Assembly (NCBI RefSeq): GCF_022812285.1
Contig: NZ_CP093300.1
Span: 2,542,001 to 2,606,000 of the forward strand
From: Alkalihalobacillus sp. LMS39
GTDB lineage: Bacteria; Bacillota; Bacilli; Bacillales; Bacillaceae_F
Direction of reading: 5' to 3'
Length of the DNA: 64,000 bases
The notes under the pieces were generated by a model, which saw only the letters and a list, made by a program, of their open reading frames with translations, made no database searches and had not been told where the DNA came from. A program made the translations under genes and the position numbers. Shown here piece after piece: positions 50,277 to 59,269 of the stretch (its first letter is position 1; every line of letters begins with the position of its first letter).

Positions 50277-50930
50277 TTATTGGTAAGATTGATAATCGCT
50301 TGACTGGCTATTCTGGTTCTGACCCATTTGAGACTGTCCCTGTTGTTGGGTTTGTTGCAACTGTTGTAATTGTTGTTGCTGTTGTTGTTGTTGCTGCTGT
50401 TGTTGTTGTAACTGTTGCTGAGATTGGTTAATTTGTTGCGTCATTTGATTTAACACGTTGAAAGATTGGAGCGATTGACCAACATTTCCAAGCATTTGTG
50501 TAGCTTGTTGGATCGATTGTTGAAGTTGCTGGAAAGTTTTTTGTTGTTGTTGTTGCGCTTGTGAACTAAATTGTTGCATTTGCTGTAAAAGTTGGTTTGC
50601 TTGTTGCGGATTTTGCATTTGCATTGAAGAGCTTTGGTTATTGTTCATTTGAGATGATTGTAATTGATTTAAAGTGGATTGCATCGTCTCTAAATGATTT
50701 TTCAAAGGATATAACTCTTCACCAATTTCCTCATCAACCTCTTCAGCTGCTTCACGTTCAATTAGTTCTTCATAATCTCTTTCCATAGCAAATTCCTCCT
50801 TAAATTGGTCTCCGTAATTTCGTGATAATTCTTCTGCAACAAATACCGGTTCTGGTTCAGAACGAGTTCTAGCCAAGAAACTTACCCCTACAACCACAGC
50901 GATAAGCAGAAAGAGTAGGAAGATTAACAT
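50277..50930 (-). CDS. Membrane-anchored Gln-rich protein with poly-Q tract
   Basis: 217 residues. One N-terminal TM helix (about 1-19), an acidic segment (about 30-75), then a Gln-rich region with a run of about 13 consecutive Gln near residue 180, coded by mixed CAA and CAG. Low complexity, no enzyme motif. The ATG at 50930 is 16 bases from the only strong ribosome site (AAAGGAGG), which is unusually far; non-standard ATT codons lie closer. The role is unknown; a surface or spore-associated role is a guess. Confidence 0.6.
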   Translation of the reverse strand: MLIFLLFLLIAVVVGVSFLARTRSEPEPVFVAEELSRNYGDQFKEEFAMERDYEELIEREAAEEVDEEIGEELYPLKNHLETMQSTLNQLQSSQMNNNQSSSMQMQNPQQANQLLQQMQQFSSQAQQQQQKTFQQLQQSIQQATQMLGNVGQSLQSFNVLNQMTQQINQSQQQLQQQQQQQQQQQQQLQQLQQTQQQGQSQMGQNQNSQSSDYQSYQ

Positions 50931-51096
50931 CCCATTAATGGTAATGCACCTCCTTTGTCTGCTTGATGCCTTGACCCAAAATGGGAAGACGAAACTTATT
51001 ATGATCCACAGCGCATGTTTCTATTTTAAAAATACAATTCCAATTTTTCGCAAATGAACAGTTCCAATTACATCACTTATTGATAAGCAATTGAAA

Positions 51097-51124
51097 AAAA
51101 AAACCAAAGCCATCGCCTTGGTTA
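51097..51124 (-). terminator. Terminator of GH18 gene
   Basis: AACCAA(A)GCC / GGC(T)TTGGTT-type stem overlapping the stop codon; T9 on the minus strand. Confidence 0.8.
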
Positions 51125-52852
51125 TTTCTCCTTTTCATTTCCAGTAGACAGCAGGGATGCGAGGTGTTCCCACGCTGCGTCATTTGCAAAATTCCGAGCC
51201 CAACTTGCCACTCCAGGCAAATCATACTGTTCCATTATGTTTACGCGTTCTTCAATGGAATGAAAGTCCTCAAGCCACAGTTTATACGTAATTCCTTCTT
51301 CCTTATCATAATATTCAGCATAATTTTGTTTACTTTCCTCATCATAATTATAAGAAATATCATGCTCTTCTAGCCATGCAGATGTTTGGTCCATGGATAG
51401 TGCCCGAGAAGAAACTTCAATATTACCACCATCCGTTTCTTCTTCTTGCCAAAGCCTTGCATAAAATGGAATACCTAATATTAATTTCTCATTTGGAATT
51501 TCTTCAAGAATCCTGTTTATGTTACGGTCTACCCAAGGAATACTTGCAACACTTCCTGCTACAGGCGAGCTTCCCCAATGTTCGTCATACGCCATAACAA
51601 TCATATAATCAACAATTTCCGATAATGCCTCACGATTATAAAACATCGACCACATTTCACTTGTTGATATAAATGTGATGTCCATGGAAACAATAAGTCC
51701 AAGTTGATGAAGATACGGGGTAATTTCTCTCATAAATTGTGTAACGAGTTCACCATCTTGTAAATATACATTTTCAAAATCAAAATTAATACCATCTAAT
51801 TCATACATTTGACTGTATTGAAGCAATTGTCGTATAATCGTCTGTCTCGTTTCAAAATCTTTAAGCGCTTCATGAGTTAAATCAGGGTCAAAATCATTTG
51901 AAAATAAAGCCCACACCTGTTTATCATTGTCTTTTGCCCACTTTGTATATTCTAATGTACCAAGGTTTGACACATCGCCTTTTTCATTTTTTAATTTAAA
52001 CCACGTCGGTGACACAACATTAACTCCTGGTAGCTCAGGCAATTGTTCAGGATTTGGTGTCTTTGTATAAATCGCTTCCCACGTTAAATTAATCGGCTTT
52101 TCAATCATAGGTTTTTCCTGTTGTTCACGAGACTCAATCTCAACAACAATTTCTTTTTCCTCTAGAGATTCAATATGCTTTTTTAAGATAAACCCACCAT
52201 AACCATTCATTTTTCTTGCAAAAACATAGTTATCCTCTTCATGTTCCAGAAATACAGTTTCTCCTGCATTAACTTCCGCTGTATAGGGAGTCCGTGAACT
52301 CAAACCTGTTCGAAGTCTAGACTCACTTATAGAAAGCCCGTCTTTAATTTCACCAGATGTCACCGTATCTCCATCAGCAAATAAAAACACAGTTTCAGAT
52401 TGGTCAACGATTACAGAAAGGGGATAAACCGATTGTAATGGCTCTAGATTTAAATATGATTTTCCATTTTCAGAAACTACCGTCGGAACTTCAAACGTAA
52501 ATGGTTCTTCATTAATAAATAATTCTAATTCTTCTTCTGGTATTTGAACGACATTTTCTCGTGTTGTAATAATAATCGATTCACTTTTTTCATCAAAAAG
52601 AAGCGCTGAATCAATCTCTGCTTTTATAAACTCTACCGAAATATATGGTGTATTCTCTTTCATTAGTATCATATTTTCATAGATTTCACCCTTATAAATC
52701 AAACGGTTTTCTGTCTGTGTCAGAAACACTTGCTCTGAAGAAGGAAGTAAAAAATACACAACAGCAACCACTGGTATAAGGAGAATAATAAACCCTCGGA
52801 AAATCCAAGTTATTTTGCGTGTTCTTGATGTTTTTTCTGTTTGATTTGACAT
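51122..52852 (-). CDS. Membrane-anchored GH18 family protein with SH3-like domain
   Basis: 576 residues. One N-terminal TM (about 13-34), a region resembling copper-amine-oxidase N-like repeats (about 40-155), an SH3-like domain (about 165-225), then GH18 (about 255-570). The GH18 catalytic block is DGINFDFENV, with the DxE pair (Asp and acid Glu) kept. Relatives include spore peptidoglycan hydrolases of the SleL/YaaH/YvbX type. The start at 52852 follows AAAGGAGGG; the longer frame adds 16 non-conserved residues. Confidence 0.82.
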   Translation of the reverse strand: MSNQTEKTSRTRKITWIFRGFIILLIPVVAVVYFLLPSSEQVFLTQTENRLIYKGEIYENMILMKENTPYISVEFIKAEIDSALLFDEKSESIIITTRENVVQIPEEELELFINEEPFTFEVPTVVSENGKSYLNLEPLQSVYPLSVIVDQSETVFLFADGDTVTSGEIKDGLSISESRLRTGLSSRTPYTAEVNAGETVFLEHEEDNYVFARKMNGYGGFILKKHIESLEEKEIVVEIESREQQEKPMIEKPINLTWEAIYTKTPNPEQLPELPGVNVVSPTWFKLKNEKGDVSNLGTLEYTKWAKDNDKQVWALFSNDFDPDLTHEALKDFETRQTIIRQLLQYSQMYELDGINFDFENVYLQDGELVTQFMREITPYLHQLGLIVSMDITFISTSEMWSMFYNREALSEIVDYMIVMAYDEHWGSSPVAGSVASIPWVDRNINRILEEIPNEKLILGIPFYARLWQEEETDGGNIEVSSRALSMDQTSAWLEEHDISYNYDEESKQNYAEYYDKEEGITYKLWLEDFHSIEERVNIMEQYDLPGVASWARNFANDAAWEHLASLLSTGNEKEK

Positions 52853-52991
52853 AATTCGCCCTCCTTTATTTATCATACAGGAGAATGCGAGTCGATTCAT
52901 GTGAAAAATTATAGAAAAACGTCAAATCAGAATTCTAATCTTTTATATGATTTTCAACGAAGGTCATGATTCTTCTTTTACCACGTTCGCG

Positions 52992-53189
52992 TCAACCCAA
53001 AGTATCAAGTACTTCATCTGGTAATTCTTCTTCATTTTCATTATAATCGTACAAAAGGTTATCCGTCTCATCTAAAGTCTGTGCCTCATCATATTAAAGC
53101 TGATTTGTTTTCTCAACTGATGTTTGTTCAGTATAGCTAACTAAAAGTAATACGACAATAATAAGAATAAATAAGGCCATTTTTCTCAT
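52992..53189 (-). pseudogene. Small membrane-anchored protein gene with in-frame stop
   Basis: GGGGGTGAG and ATG at 53189 open a frame with an N-terminal TM (MALFILIIVVLLLVSY). A TAA at codon 32 (53094-53096) interrupts it, and the same frame then continues 33 acidic codons (YDEAQTLDETDNLLYDYNENEEELP...) to a TGA at 52992. One base change explains it. It could also be a functional 31-residue peptide. Confidence 0.55.
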
Positions 53190-53261
53190 GACTCACCCCC
53201 TTACCTAAATATAAGTTGTAACAGATGATTCGTTGCACTTTTGCTTTAACAACAAAGCGCT

Positions 53262-53443
53262 TACGGACATATATTCCGCTATTTATGTTTTATTTGCCGT
53301 TTTCCTCATCTGTTCGGACATACGTTCCGCTATTTGACTATTACCTAACCAAACGAGCTCAAATTTTGAGGCATAACGGAACGAATGTCCGTAACACCAG
53401 TCAAAGTCATTAAATTTCCAAAAATAGCGGAATATATGTCCGA
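53262..53443. repeat. Dispersed palindromic repeat R1, copy 5
   Basis: Forward motifs CGGACATATATTCCGCTATTT (53265) and CGGACATACGTTCCGCTATTT (53315), reverse motifs ATAACGGAACGAATGTCCG (53373) and AATAGCGGAATATATGTCCG (53422). The clearest copy of the four-motif design. Confidence 0.85.
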
Positions 53444-53470
53444 TACAAAACACAAATTTAGTTGTCCCAT

Positions 53471-53550
53471 AAGAAAAACGCGTAGCGTCTTTTCTTTCAA
53501 AAAATAGCTTTCAAAGCTTCACTGGTATACTAAAGTATTCATGCTTATCT
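53471..53550. repeat. Dispersed intergenic repeat R2, copy 2
   Basis: AAGAAAAACGCGTAGCG and TCTTTTCTTTCAA, then CTTTCAAAGCTTCACTGGTA. A shorter version of copy 1, directly beside R1 copy 5. Confidence 0.65.
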
Positions 53551-53558
53551 TTTAAAAA

Positions 53559-53600
53559 AAGCCCTGGCAAAGTACCGTTGTACTTTGCCAGGGCTTGTTC
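53559..53600. terminator. Strong bidirectional terminator
   Basis: AAGCCCTGGCAAAGTAC, CGTT, GTACTTTGCCAGGGCTT: a perfect 17-bp stem with A/T runs on both sides. It ends the M32 peptidase gene. Confidence 0.9.
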
Positions 53601-53610
53601 TTAGACTATC

Positions 53611-55107
53611 TTAAAATTGATATAATTTGCTATATTTTTCACGAAGATTGTTCACTAAATAGCTTGGATTAATACCTTCTCCTGTAACATCCTTTAATAT
53701 TTCAACTGGCTGTTTTGTTTTCCCAAATTGGTGAACATGTTTTGTTAACCATTCCGTAATTGGTGTTAAGTTTCCTTCTTCTAAGAGCTCACCAAAGTTC
53801 GGGATATCTTTGTCCATTGCATGTTTTAATTGCGCAGAATAGATATACCCTAATGCATAAGAAGGGAAATAACCGAAAGAGCCACCAGACCAGTGAACAT
53901 CTTGAAGAACACCTTCTCCATCATGTGAAGGTCTAACCCCTAAATACTCTTCCATTTTATCGTTCCAAATTTGTGGTAAGTCTTTTACTTGAATTTCGTT
54001 ATTGATTAAGCCTTTTTCAATTTCATAACGCAAAATGATATGAAGCGCATACGTCATTTCATCAGCCTCAATTCGAATGAGGGATGGTCCTGCCACATTA
54101 ATGCCACGATAAAAATCATCAAAGCTAACCTCACCAAATTGTTCTGGTGCATAAGATTGTAACAACTCATAGTTTTTCTTCCAAAACGACGGATGACGTC
54201 CAACAATATTTTCAAAGAACAATGATTGTGACTCATGGATTCCCATTGATGTTCCACTACATAAAGGAGTGCCAATCAAGTCTGTAGAGATGTTTTGCTC
54301 ATATAAAGCATGTCCACATTCGTGAATCGTTCCAAAAATAGCCGTACGGAAATCATTTTCATCATATTTTGTCGTTACCCTTACATCATTTGGATTTAAT
54401 CCAATGGCAAAAGGATGAACTGTTTCATCAAGACGTCCAGCATCAAAATCGTAATTTAATTGTTTTAAAATATCTAAACTAAATTGCCGCTGTTTGTCTT
54501 TTGGAAAATGCTTAAAGAGGAAATTAGTTTCTGGTTTATTAGTAGAGCTTTTTACTGCCTCTACTAAAGGAATTAATTCTTTTCTTAGTTTCCCAAATAC
54601 ATCATCTAAAATTTCAACCGTAATACCAGGCTCATAATCATCTAACAATGTATTGTATTTATTGCCTTCATACCCACGATATTCAACAAATTTGCGTTGG
54701 AAGTCAACGATTTTTTCTAAATAAGGTTGAAAGCTCGCAAAGTCAGCATTCTTTTTTGCATCTTCCCAAGCTGATTCCGCATTGGCTCGCAATATAATAA
54801 ATTCTTTAAATTCGTTTTCAGGTATTTTTTTATCGCGCTCATACACTTTTTTACATTCTGCTAATGTTTGTTTTGTTATTTCTGATATATCGTCTTTTCC
54901 AGAAAGAGCATCTATGTAGCTTTTCATTTCGTCAGATGTATTCATCGCAAAAACTTCAGATGATAATGTCCCAATTACTTCTGAACGTTGTTCGACTCCT
55001 TTTTTTGGAGCTCCTGTTCTTGAATCCCACGCCATAAGCATAACAGCTTCCGTATAATTCTGAATCTTTTTAACATAATCCATAAATTTTTGTTCCATAT
55101 TTGTCAT
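53611..55107 (-). CDS. ypwA: M32 carboxypeptidase (Taq/YpwA type)
   Basis: 498 residues, the size of B. subtilis YpwA. The metal-binding HEXXH is HECGH (followed by ALYEQN), with the third ligand expected in the ESQSLFFEN region. Other family blocks include RVTTKY and GSFGYFPSYALGYIYSAQ. It is a broad-specificity cytoplasmic metallocarboxypeptidase. The ATG at 55107 follows AAGGGAT; the frame 3 codons longer starts inside the ribosome site. Confidence 0.9.
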   Translation of the reverse strand: MTNMEQKFMDYVKKIQNYTEAVMLMAWDSRTGAPKKGVEQRSEVIGTLSSEVFAMNTSDEMKSYIDALSGKDDISEITKQTLAECKKVYERDKKIPENEFKEFIILRANAESAWEDAKKNADFASFQPYLEKIVDFQRKFVEYRGYEGNKYNTLLDDYEPGITVEILDDVFGKLRKELIPLVEAVKSSTNKPETNFLFKHFPKDKQRQFSLDILKQLNYDFDAGRLDETVHPFAIGLNPNDVRVTTKYDENDFRTAIFGTIHECGHALYEQNISTDLIGTPLCSGTSMGIHESQSLFFENIVGRHPSFWKKNYELLQSYAPEQFGEVSFDDFYRGINVAGPSLIRIEADEMTYALHIILRYEIEKGLINNEIQVKDLPQIWNDKMEEYLGVRPSHDGEGVLQDVHWSGGSFGYFPSYALGYIYSAQLKHAMDKDIPNFGELLEEGNLTPITEWLTKHVHQFGKTKQPVEILKDVTGEGINPSYLVNNLREKYSKLYQF

Positions 55108-55240
55108 TATTCTCATCCCTTCAATATCTGTCCTGTTAATTATTTCGACACTTGAAATAATTAACCTTTTCTATTTTATCATTTTTTCTTCTTTTTTGAT
55201 AAGATAAAGGTAAGCTTTTTTTCGGAGGTGTTTACAACAA

Positions 55241-55552
55241 ATGAAATTGACATTAACAAAGCGAGCAGCTAATTTTTATATAAAAGAAATTCCTTTACAA
55301 AAAGATGATGCCCTCCGCTTATTTGTTCGTGTAGGAGGAGTTGGATCTGGTGGGTTTTCAGTCGGTGTCCAAAAAGATGTTCCTCACCCTACTTCCTATA
55401 CCATTGTTAAAGAAGGCATTTTATTTTTCGTGAATGAGGATGATTTTTGGTATATCGATGGAATGAAAATTGATTATAACGAAGACTTGAACTTAATGAC
55501 GTTTGATAATCCAAACTGGACTAATATTGATCATCCAGAAAAAAAAGATTAA
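55241..55552 (+). CDS. yneR: HesB/IscA-fold protein without cysteines (YneR-like)
   Basis: 103 residues. The HesB-like core (LRLFVRVGGVGSGGFSVGV) is present, but all Cys ligands of A-type Fe-S carriers are missing, as in B. subtilis YneR. It is therefore not an iron-sulfur carrier; the role is unknown. CGGAGG precedes the ATG. It is the only rightward gene in this part of the window. Confidence 0.85.
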   Translation: MKLTLTKRAANFYIKEIPLQKDDALRLFVRVGGVGSGGFSVGVQKDVPHPTSYTIVKEGILFFVNEDDFWYIDGMKIDYNEDLNLMTFDNPNWTNIDHPEKKD

Positions 55553-55564
55553 CATACTTAAAAT

Positions 55565-55602
55565 AGTCCCAATAGAAGCCAATCTAATGGGACTAATTCT
55601 TT
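55565..55602 (+). terminator. Terminator after yneR-like gene
   Basis: AGTCCCAATAG / CTAATGGGACT with one mismatch, then a T-rich run. Confidence 0.8.
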
Positions 55603-55865
55603 TATTTTTTTGCTTCTAATAACTGGTGGTCAATTCGGTCAAGTAGTTCCGAAGACATTTCAAAAAAGGCTTCATCCACACCTGTTTGATGTGCGGCTGC
55701 ATGATGATATTGTTGTTTGGCTTGTTCTAATGCGTCAGTTGCAGCTTGTAATTGATCCTCATCCATACTCATCGTTGCTTGACCAACCATACGTTGTGCA
55801 GCTTTTATTGCCATTTCCACTTGCTTAATATCATTATAACCGGATTCATATTGGTTGTTTGACAT
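55602..55865 (-). CDS. DUF2564-like small helical protein
   Basis: 87 residues, all-alpha: DIKQVEMAIKAAQRMVGQATMSMDEDQLQAATDALEQAKQQ fits the DUF2564 family of Bacillaceae. No Cys, no TM. GGAGGGAATC precedes the ATG. Function unknown. Confidence 0.75.
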   Translation of the reverse strand: MSNNQYESGYNDIKQVEMAIKAAQRMVGQATMSMDEDQLQAATDALEQAKQQYHHAAAHQTGVDEAFFEMSSELLDRIDHQLLEAKK

Positions 55866-55965
55866 TCCTGATTCCCTCCATATTTAAAATGAAACAATAT
55901 TAGTTTGTTCGCTCTTCCTTGTTTATATTCCTCAAATAAGTTTACATAATATCATTATTATCAAC

Positions 55966-56001
55966 AAAAAAGCCCATGGTGGATGTTCCATGGACTTTTT
56001 T
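55966..56001. terminator. Terminator of RNA methyltransferase gene
   Basis: AAAAAAGCCCATGG / CCATGGACTTTTTT. Confidence 0.85.
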
Positions 56002-56002
56002 G

Positions 56003-57145
56003 TTATTCGGCATTTTTCGGTGGTCTTGGACCGAAAAACTGGTAGTAATCCGTTTTTAAATTACCGTTGTACAATTTTCGCCTTTTTGATGCAGGCTTTC
56101 CATATAAAGATTCAAACTTTTCATTCGATGTTAAAATATAAATCGACCATGTTGCAAGCTCTTCTTTAAACAGCTCACCCATCTTTTTATACATTTGTTC
56201 AACTTCTTCTCTTTCTCCTAGTCGTTCACCATAAGGAGGGTTTCCAACTAAAACCCCATATTCTTGCTTTGTACGTAGGTCAGTAACTTGCATTTGTTTA
56301 AATGTAAGTAAATCCCCAAAACCTGCTTCAGTTGCATTGTTTTTCGCAAGCTCAATCATACGATGATCAATGTCAGTACCAAAAATTGATATGGGCTGGT
56401 CATAGTTTGCGACATCCTCAATTTCTTCACGAGCTTTATCCCATTTCGCTTTCCCGATAAATCCCCATTGTTCTGATACGAAATCTCGGTTAAAGCCAGG
56501 AGCGATGTTTTGTCCAATCATGGCAGCTTCAATAGGGATTGTTCCAGAACCACAAAACGGATCAATAAATGGCTTGTCCGCATTCCAATTTGTCAGCATT
56601 ATTAAAGCTGCGGCCAACGTTTCTTTCAGTGGAGCTTCATTATGTAAATACCGATATCCGCGTTTATGTAAGCCCGTTCCACTCGTATCAATCGTTAACG
56701 TTGCAACATCTTTATGAAGAGCCACTTCAATTCGATATAGAGGACCATCTTCACTAAACCAATTTGTTTTATATTTCTTTTTCAAGCTTTCCACTACTGC
56801 TTTTTTTACGATGGCTTGACAATCTGACACACTAAATAATTTTGATTTAACCGAACGCCCAATAACAGGAAATTCTGCATTTTCTGGTATAAAGTCAGCC
56901 CATGGTAATGCTTTTGTTTTTTCAAATAATTCATCAAACGAAAAAGCTTTAAATTCCGCAACTTTTAATTTCACTCTATCCGCCGTCCGAAGCCATAAAT
57001 TGCTTCGGCATATTGCTGATTCATCCGCTGTAAATTCAACTCTTCCATTTTCAACTTTAACATTCTCATATCCTAAATCTTTTACTTCACGCGCAACAAG
57101 TGCTTCTAATCCCATTGTAGCTGTTGCAATTAACGTAACTGCCAT
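56003..57145 (-). CDS. ypsC: THUMP-domain 23S rRNA methyltransferase (YpsC/RlmL-like)
   Basis: 380 residues. The THUMP domain occupies about 1-160. The Rossmann methyltransferase includes FIDPFCGSGTIPIEAAMIG, IFGTDIDHRMIELAKNNA and the N6/N2-type catalytic motif VGNPPYGERLG. It matches B. subtilis YpsC and the N-terminal half of E. coli RlmL, which makes m2G2445 in 23S rRNA. It sits next to rnpB and gpsB as in B. subtilis. Confidence 0.92.
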   Translation of the reverse strand: MAVTLIATATMGLEALVAREVKDLGYENVKVENGRVEFTADESAICRSNLWLRTADRVKLKVAEFKAFSFDELFEKTKALPWADFIPENAEFPVIGRSVKSKLFSVSDCQAIVKKAVVESLKKKYKTNWFSEDGPLYRIEVALHKDVATLTIDTSGTGLHKRGYRYLHNEAPLKETLAAALIMLTNWNADKPFIDPFCGSGTIPIEAAMIGQNIAPGFNRDFVSEQWGFIGKAKWDKAREEIEDVANYDQPISIFGTDIDHRMIELAKNNATEAGFGDLLTFKQMQVTDLRTKQEYGVLVGNPPYGERLGEREEVEQMYKKMGELFKEELATWSIYILTSNEKFESLYGKPASKRRKLYNGNLKTDYYQFFGPRPPKNAE

Positions 57146-57221
57146 AACCCAAACTCCCTTTATTGTAAAAATGTCTAGTTCTCATTATAGACGTTAGCTC
57201 ACAGAATCACAAACGAAACAT

Positions 57222-57300
57222 AAAGAAAAACGCGGGAGCGTCTTTTCTTTTCAAGCGAAGTGCGGAGCCTTCGCCCTTCTGCTATATCAATATTTTTCTT
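57222..57300. repeat. Dispersed intergenic repeat R2, copy 3
   Basis: AAGAAAAACGCGGGAGCG, TCTTTTCTTTTCAAGCGAAG and TGCGGAGCCTTCGCCCTTC. Most like copy 1. Confidence 0.7.
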
Positions 57301-57307
57301 ATATAAA

Positions 57308-57330
57308 AAAAACCCCAATAATGGGATTTT
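57308..57330 (-). terminator. Terminator of rnpB
   Basis: On the minus strand AATCCCATTATTGGGGTTTTTTTT: a short stem followed by a U-run. Confidence 0.7.
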
Positions 57331-57353
57331 CATTTTTGCTCAAATTCATTTAT

Positions 57354-57757
57354 CATCGCCAAAACGTTTGATAAGCCATGTTCTGTTCCTTCGTACTTCA
57401 AACGGTGATGAGCCTCGTACTCCGGTGGTAATCATCTATCTACAGGACATATGTCCTGTCCTTCTCTCCGTTCAATTCCTTTGAGAAGGTGCCCCTACCA
57501 TAGTTTGGGTTTCTCGCTCGAGGGGTTTACCTCGTTCCACTCTGTTCGTTTCCAAACAGACTACGTCACTGTGGCACTTTTCAGAAGCATCACACCATAT
57601 CAAAAGACGTAGGTGCTTACTTCGCCGTTAATCCAGTAAAAAACCAGATTACCCTAGCTTATGACTTCGCTAGGCACGAACACTACGGTCATCGCAGACC
57701 GTGCGAGCATGGACTTTCCTCTACATTGCTGTAGCGACTACCTAAACGTTATTGGAT
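57354..57757 (-). ncRNA. rnpB: RNase P RNA, Bacillus class B
   Basis: The catalytic RNA of RNase P, which matures tRNA 5' ends. Read on the minus strand, conserved class B blocks are GAGGAAAGTCCATGCTCGC near the 5' end, CCTAGCGAAGTCATAAGCTA, AAAGTGCCACAGTGACG, GGTAAACCCCTCGAGCGAGA, ACTATGGTAGGGGCACCTTC and AGTACGAGG...AACATGGCTTA near the 3' end. The 5' and 3' ends are placed by similarity to the B. subtilis RNA and may be off by several bases. A terminator follows. Confidence 0.95.
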
Positions 57758-57819
57758 GTCATCTGAGACAAATACAATTGTATAACCTTTACGAAAGATA
57801 ATCAAGTAACAATTCTAGG

Positions 57820-58218
57820 TTAACTTAGCTGATTTTTCCTAATCGCAAGGCGAGCAAGCTCATCGGCATTTTTATTTTGATTGCTTGGAATCCATTTCAT
57901 AAAAAATAAATCGAATTGATCAATTAAACTCATCGCATTCTCATGTAAAGCCTTGTATTTTTCCTTTTTGACAAACCGTTTTTCAACAGCATCATCAATA
58001 AGTTTCGAGTCTGTCCGAAAAGAAGCTGCGTGAATACCCTGTTCAACACAAAGTGTAAGGGCATGAATCAAAGCCATATATTCAGCTTCATGGTTTGACA
58101 TTTCCCCGAGATATATAGAATGACGCTCGACTTGACCATTTTTATAGTTCATAAAAATACCAGCCCCGGAAGGACCTGGATTTCCAGCACTTGCTCCATC
58201 AATGTAAACTTCAATCAA
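57820..58218 (-). CDS. RNase HI-like protein (YpeP/YpdQ type)
   Basis: 132 residues. The RNase H-fold acidic residues are Asp7 (YIDGASAGNPGPSG), Glu46 (NHEAEYMAL), Asp70 (RTDSKL) and the late Asp in NADELARLA. The basic protrusion of E. coli RNase HI is missing, as in Bacillus homologues, whose activity has been doubtful in some species. Encoded between rnpB and gpsB. Confidence 0.87.
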   Translation of the reverse strand: MIEVYIDGASAGNPGPSGAGIFMNYKNGQVERHSIYLGEMSNHEAEYMALIHALTLCVEQGIHAASFRTDSKLIDDAVEKRFVKKEKYKALHENAMSLIDQFDLFFMKWIPSNQNKNADELARLAIRKNQLS

Positions 58219-58246
58219 TCATAACGCTCCTATCGGAAAAGATTTC

Positions 58247-58555
58247 TTAATCAAACAGTTTACTACCAAACACCTTTTTTTCCAAATTGGATAAACGTTG
58301 TAAAATATCATAATTTGTACTACCTACCGCAGGGGTTGTTTGTCTTGTTGAAGTTTCAGATAATTTTTTCATTTCCCGGCGGAGTTGTTGATTTTCCTTT
58401 TCTAATGTTTCTACTTTACTTTGAAATTGTTCATAGTCTTGTATAATCGCATCTAGAAATTTATCAACATCATCTTGGTTATATCCTTTTATACTAGTTT
58501 TAAATTCTTTTTCTAAAATGTCTTTTGCTGTTAATCGTATCATTTGATTTGCCAT
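58247..58555 (-). CDS. gpsB: Cell-cycle protein GpsB
   Basis: 102 residues. The N-terminal DivIVA-like membrane-interacting motif ([35 protein letters not shown]) is followed by a coiled coil and a short C-terminal trimerisation helix ([16 protein letters not shown]). GpsB links penicillin-binding proteins to the divisome. It keeps the B. subtilis position next to ypsA. Confidence 0.95.
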   Translation of the reverse strand: MANQMIRLTAKDILEKEFKTSIKGYNQDDVDKFLDAIIQDYEQFQSKVETLEKENQQLRREMKKLSETSTRQTTPAVGSTNYDILQRLSNLEKKVFGSKLFD

Positions 58556-58643
58556 TATTATTCACCTCGTATATAGCGAAAAAAATTCGTTATTAGTTTA
58601 TTTTTTCAGAATATCAGGAAATTGTCAATTTCCTTCTTTGCAA

Positions 58644-59213
58644 TTACCATTCAGTTGGGGTATTGTATTGATCTTCTCGAACTAAGTCTTCAATATCTTC
58701 CGGTGTAATATAATATATTTCATATGAAGGATTTCTTGCTTGTTTTTTCATTGCTTCTTCAATATAAAAACGGGGAGACCCGGGATTTTCATCGTTATAT
58801 AAGACTAGAAGAGCTTCTGTTTTTTCAATCATATATTTATTTTTCATTCTTAGCTGATTCGGATTTTCATATTCTTTTTTTGAAATGCTATCAACAAAAT
58901 CAGCGTTTGCCATAATATAGTTATATAATTGTTGTTTAGATTCATTCCAATTTTTTTCTTGCTGTAAAAAAGGCGTTAATACACCTAGTTTTATAGGATA
59001 TTGTTCACTTTTTAATTGCAAAACCACTTCGGCTACCCAAAGTTCTACACCAAGTTGTCCACTAATGACAACCCATTCTAGTCCTTCATCAATAAAAGAC
59101 ATAATTCGTTTTTCAAATGCTTTTTTAATGTAAGATATTCCTTTATGTTTATCATCAAATATTCCTAACTCATGTGCTTTATAGCCGGTTACTGCTAACA
59201 CTTTAGACATCAT
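58644..59213 (-). CDS. ypsA: YpsA, SLOG-fold DUF1273 protein
   Basis: About 189 residues. The SLOG/Rossmann blocks are LAVTGYKAHELGIF, WVVISGQLGVELWVAEV and the C-terminal ALLVLYNDENPGSPRFYIEEA, with the nucleotide-site Gly and Glu residues. B. subtilis YpsA affects cell division and stress responses. The ATG at 59213 follows AGGAAAGG by about 7 bases; a TTG two codons earlier is less likely. Confidence 0.92.
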   Translation of the reverse strand: MMSKVLAVTGYKAHELGIFDDKHKGISYIKKAFEKRIMSFIDEGLEWVVISGQLGVELWVAEVVLQLKSEQYPIKLGVLTPFLQQEKNWNESKQQLYNYIMANADFVDSISKKEYENPNQLRMKNKYMIEKTEALLVLYNDENPGSPRFYIEEAMKKQARNPSYEIYYITPEDIEDLVREDQYNTPTEW

Positions 59214-59236
59214 ATTCAACCTTTCCTATGTAAGAG

Positions 59237-59254
59237 CAAGCTGCAAAAGCAGCT
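59237..59254. terminator. Short terminator hairpin after cotD
   Basis: AAGCTGC-AAAA-GCAGCTT. Confidence 0.6.
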
Positions 59255-59269
59255 TACCCGTTTCGCGCA

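Noticed and set aside
50340-50420. Poly-Q tract as an assembly artefact
   Set aside because: CAA and CAG codons are mixed and the frame continues through it, so it is more likely genuine.
53225-53413. 62-codon plus-strand frame
   Set aside because: It runs through R1 repeat copy 5 and has no coding support.
57260-57484. 74-codon plus-strand frame
   Set aside because: Antisense to the RNase P RNA and its terminator.
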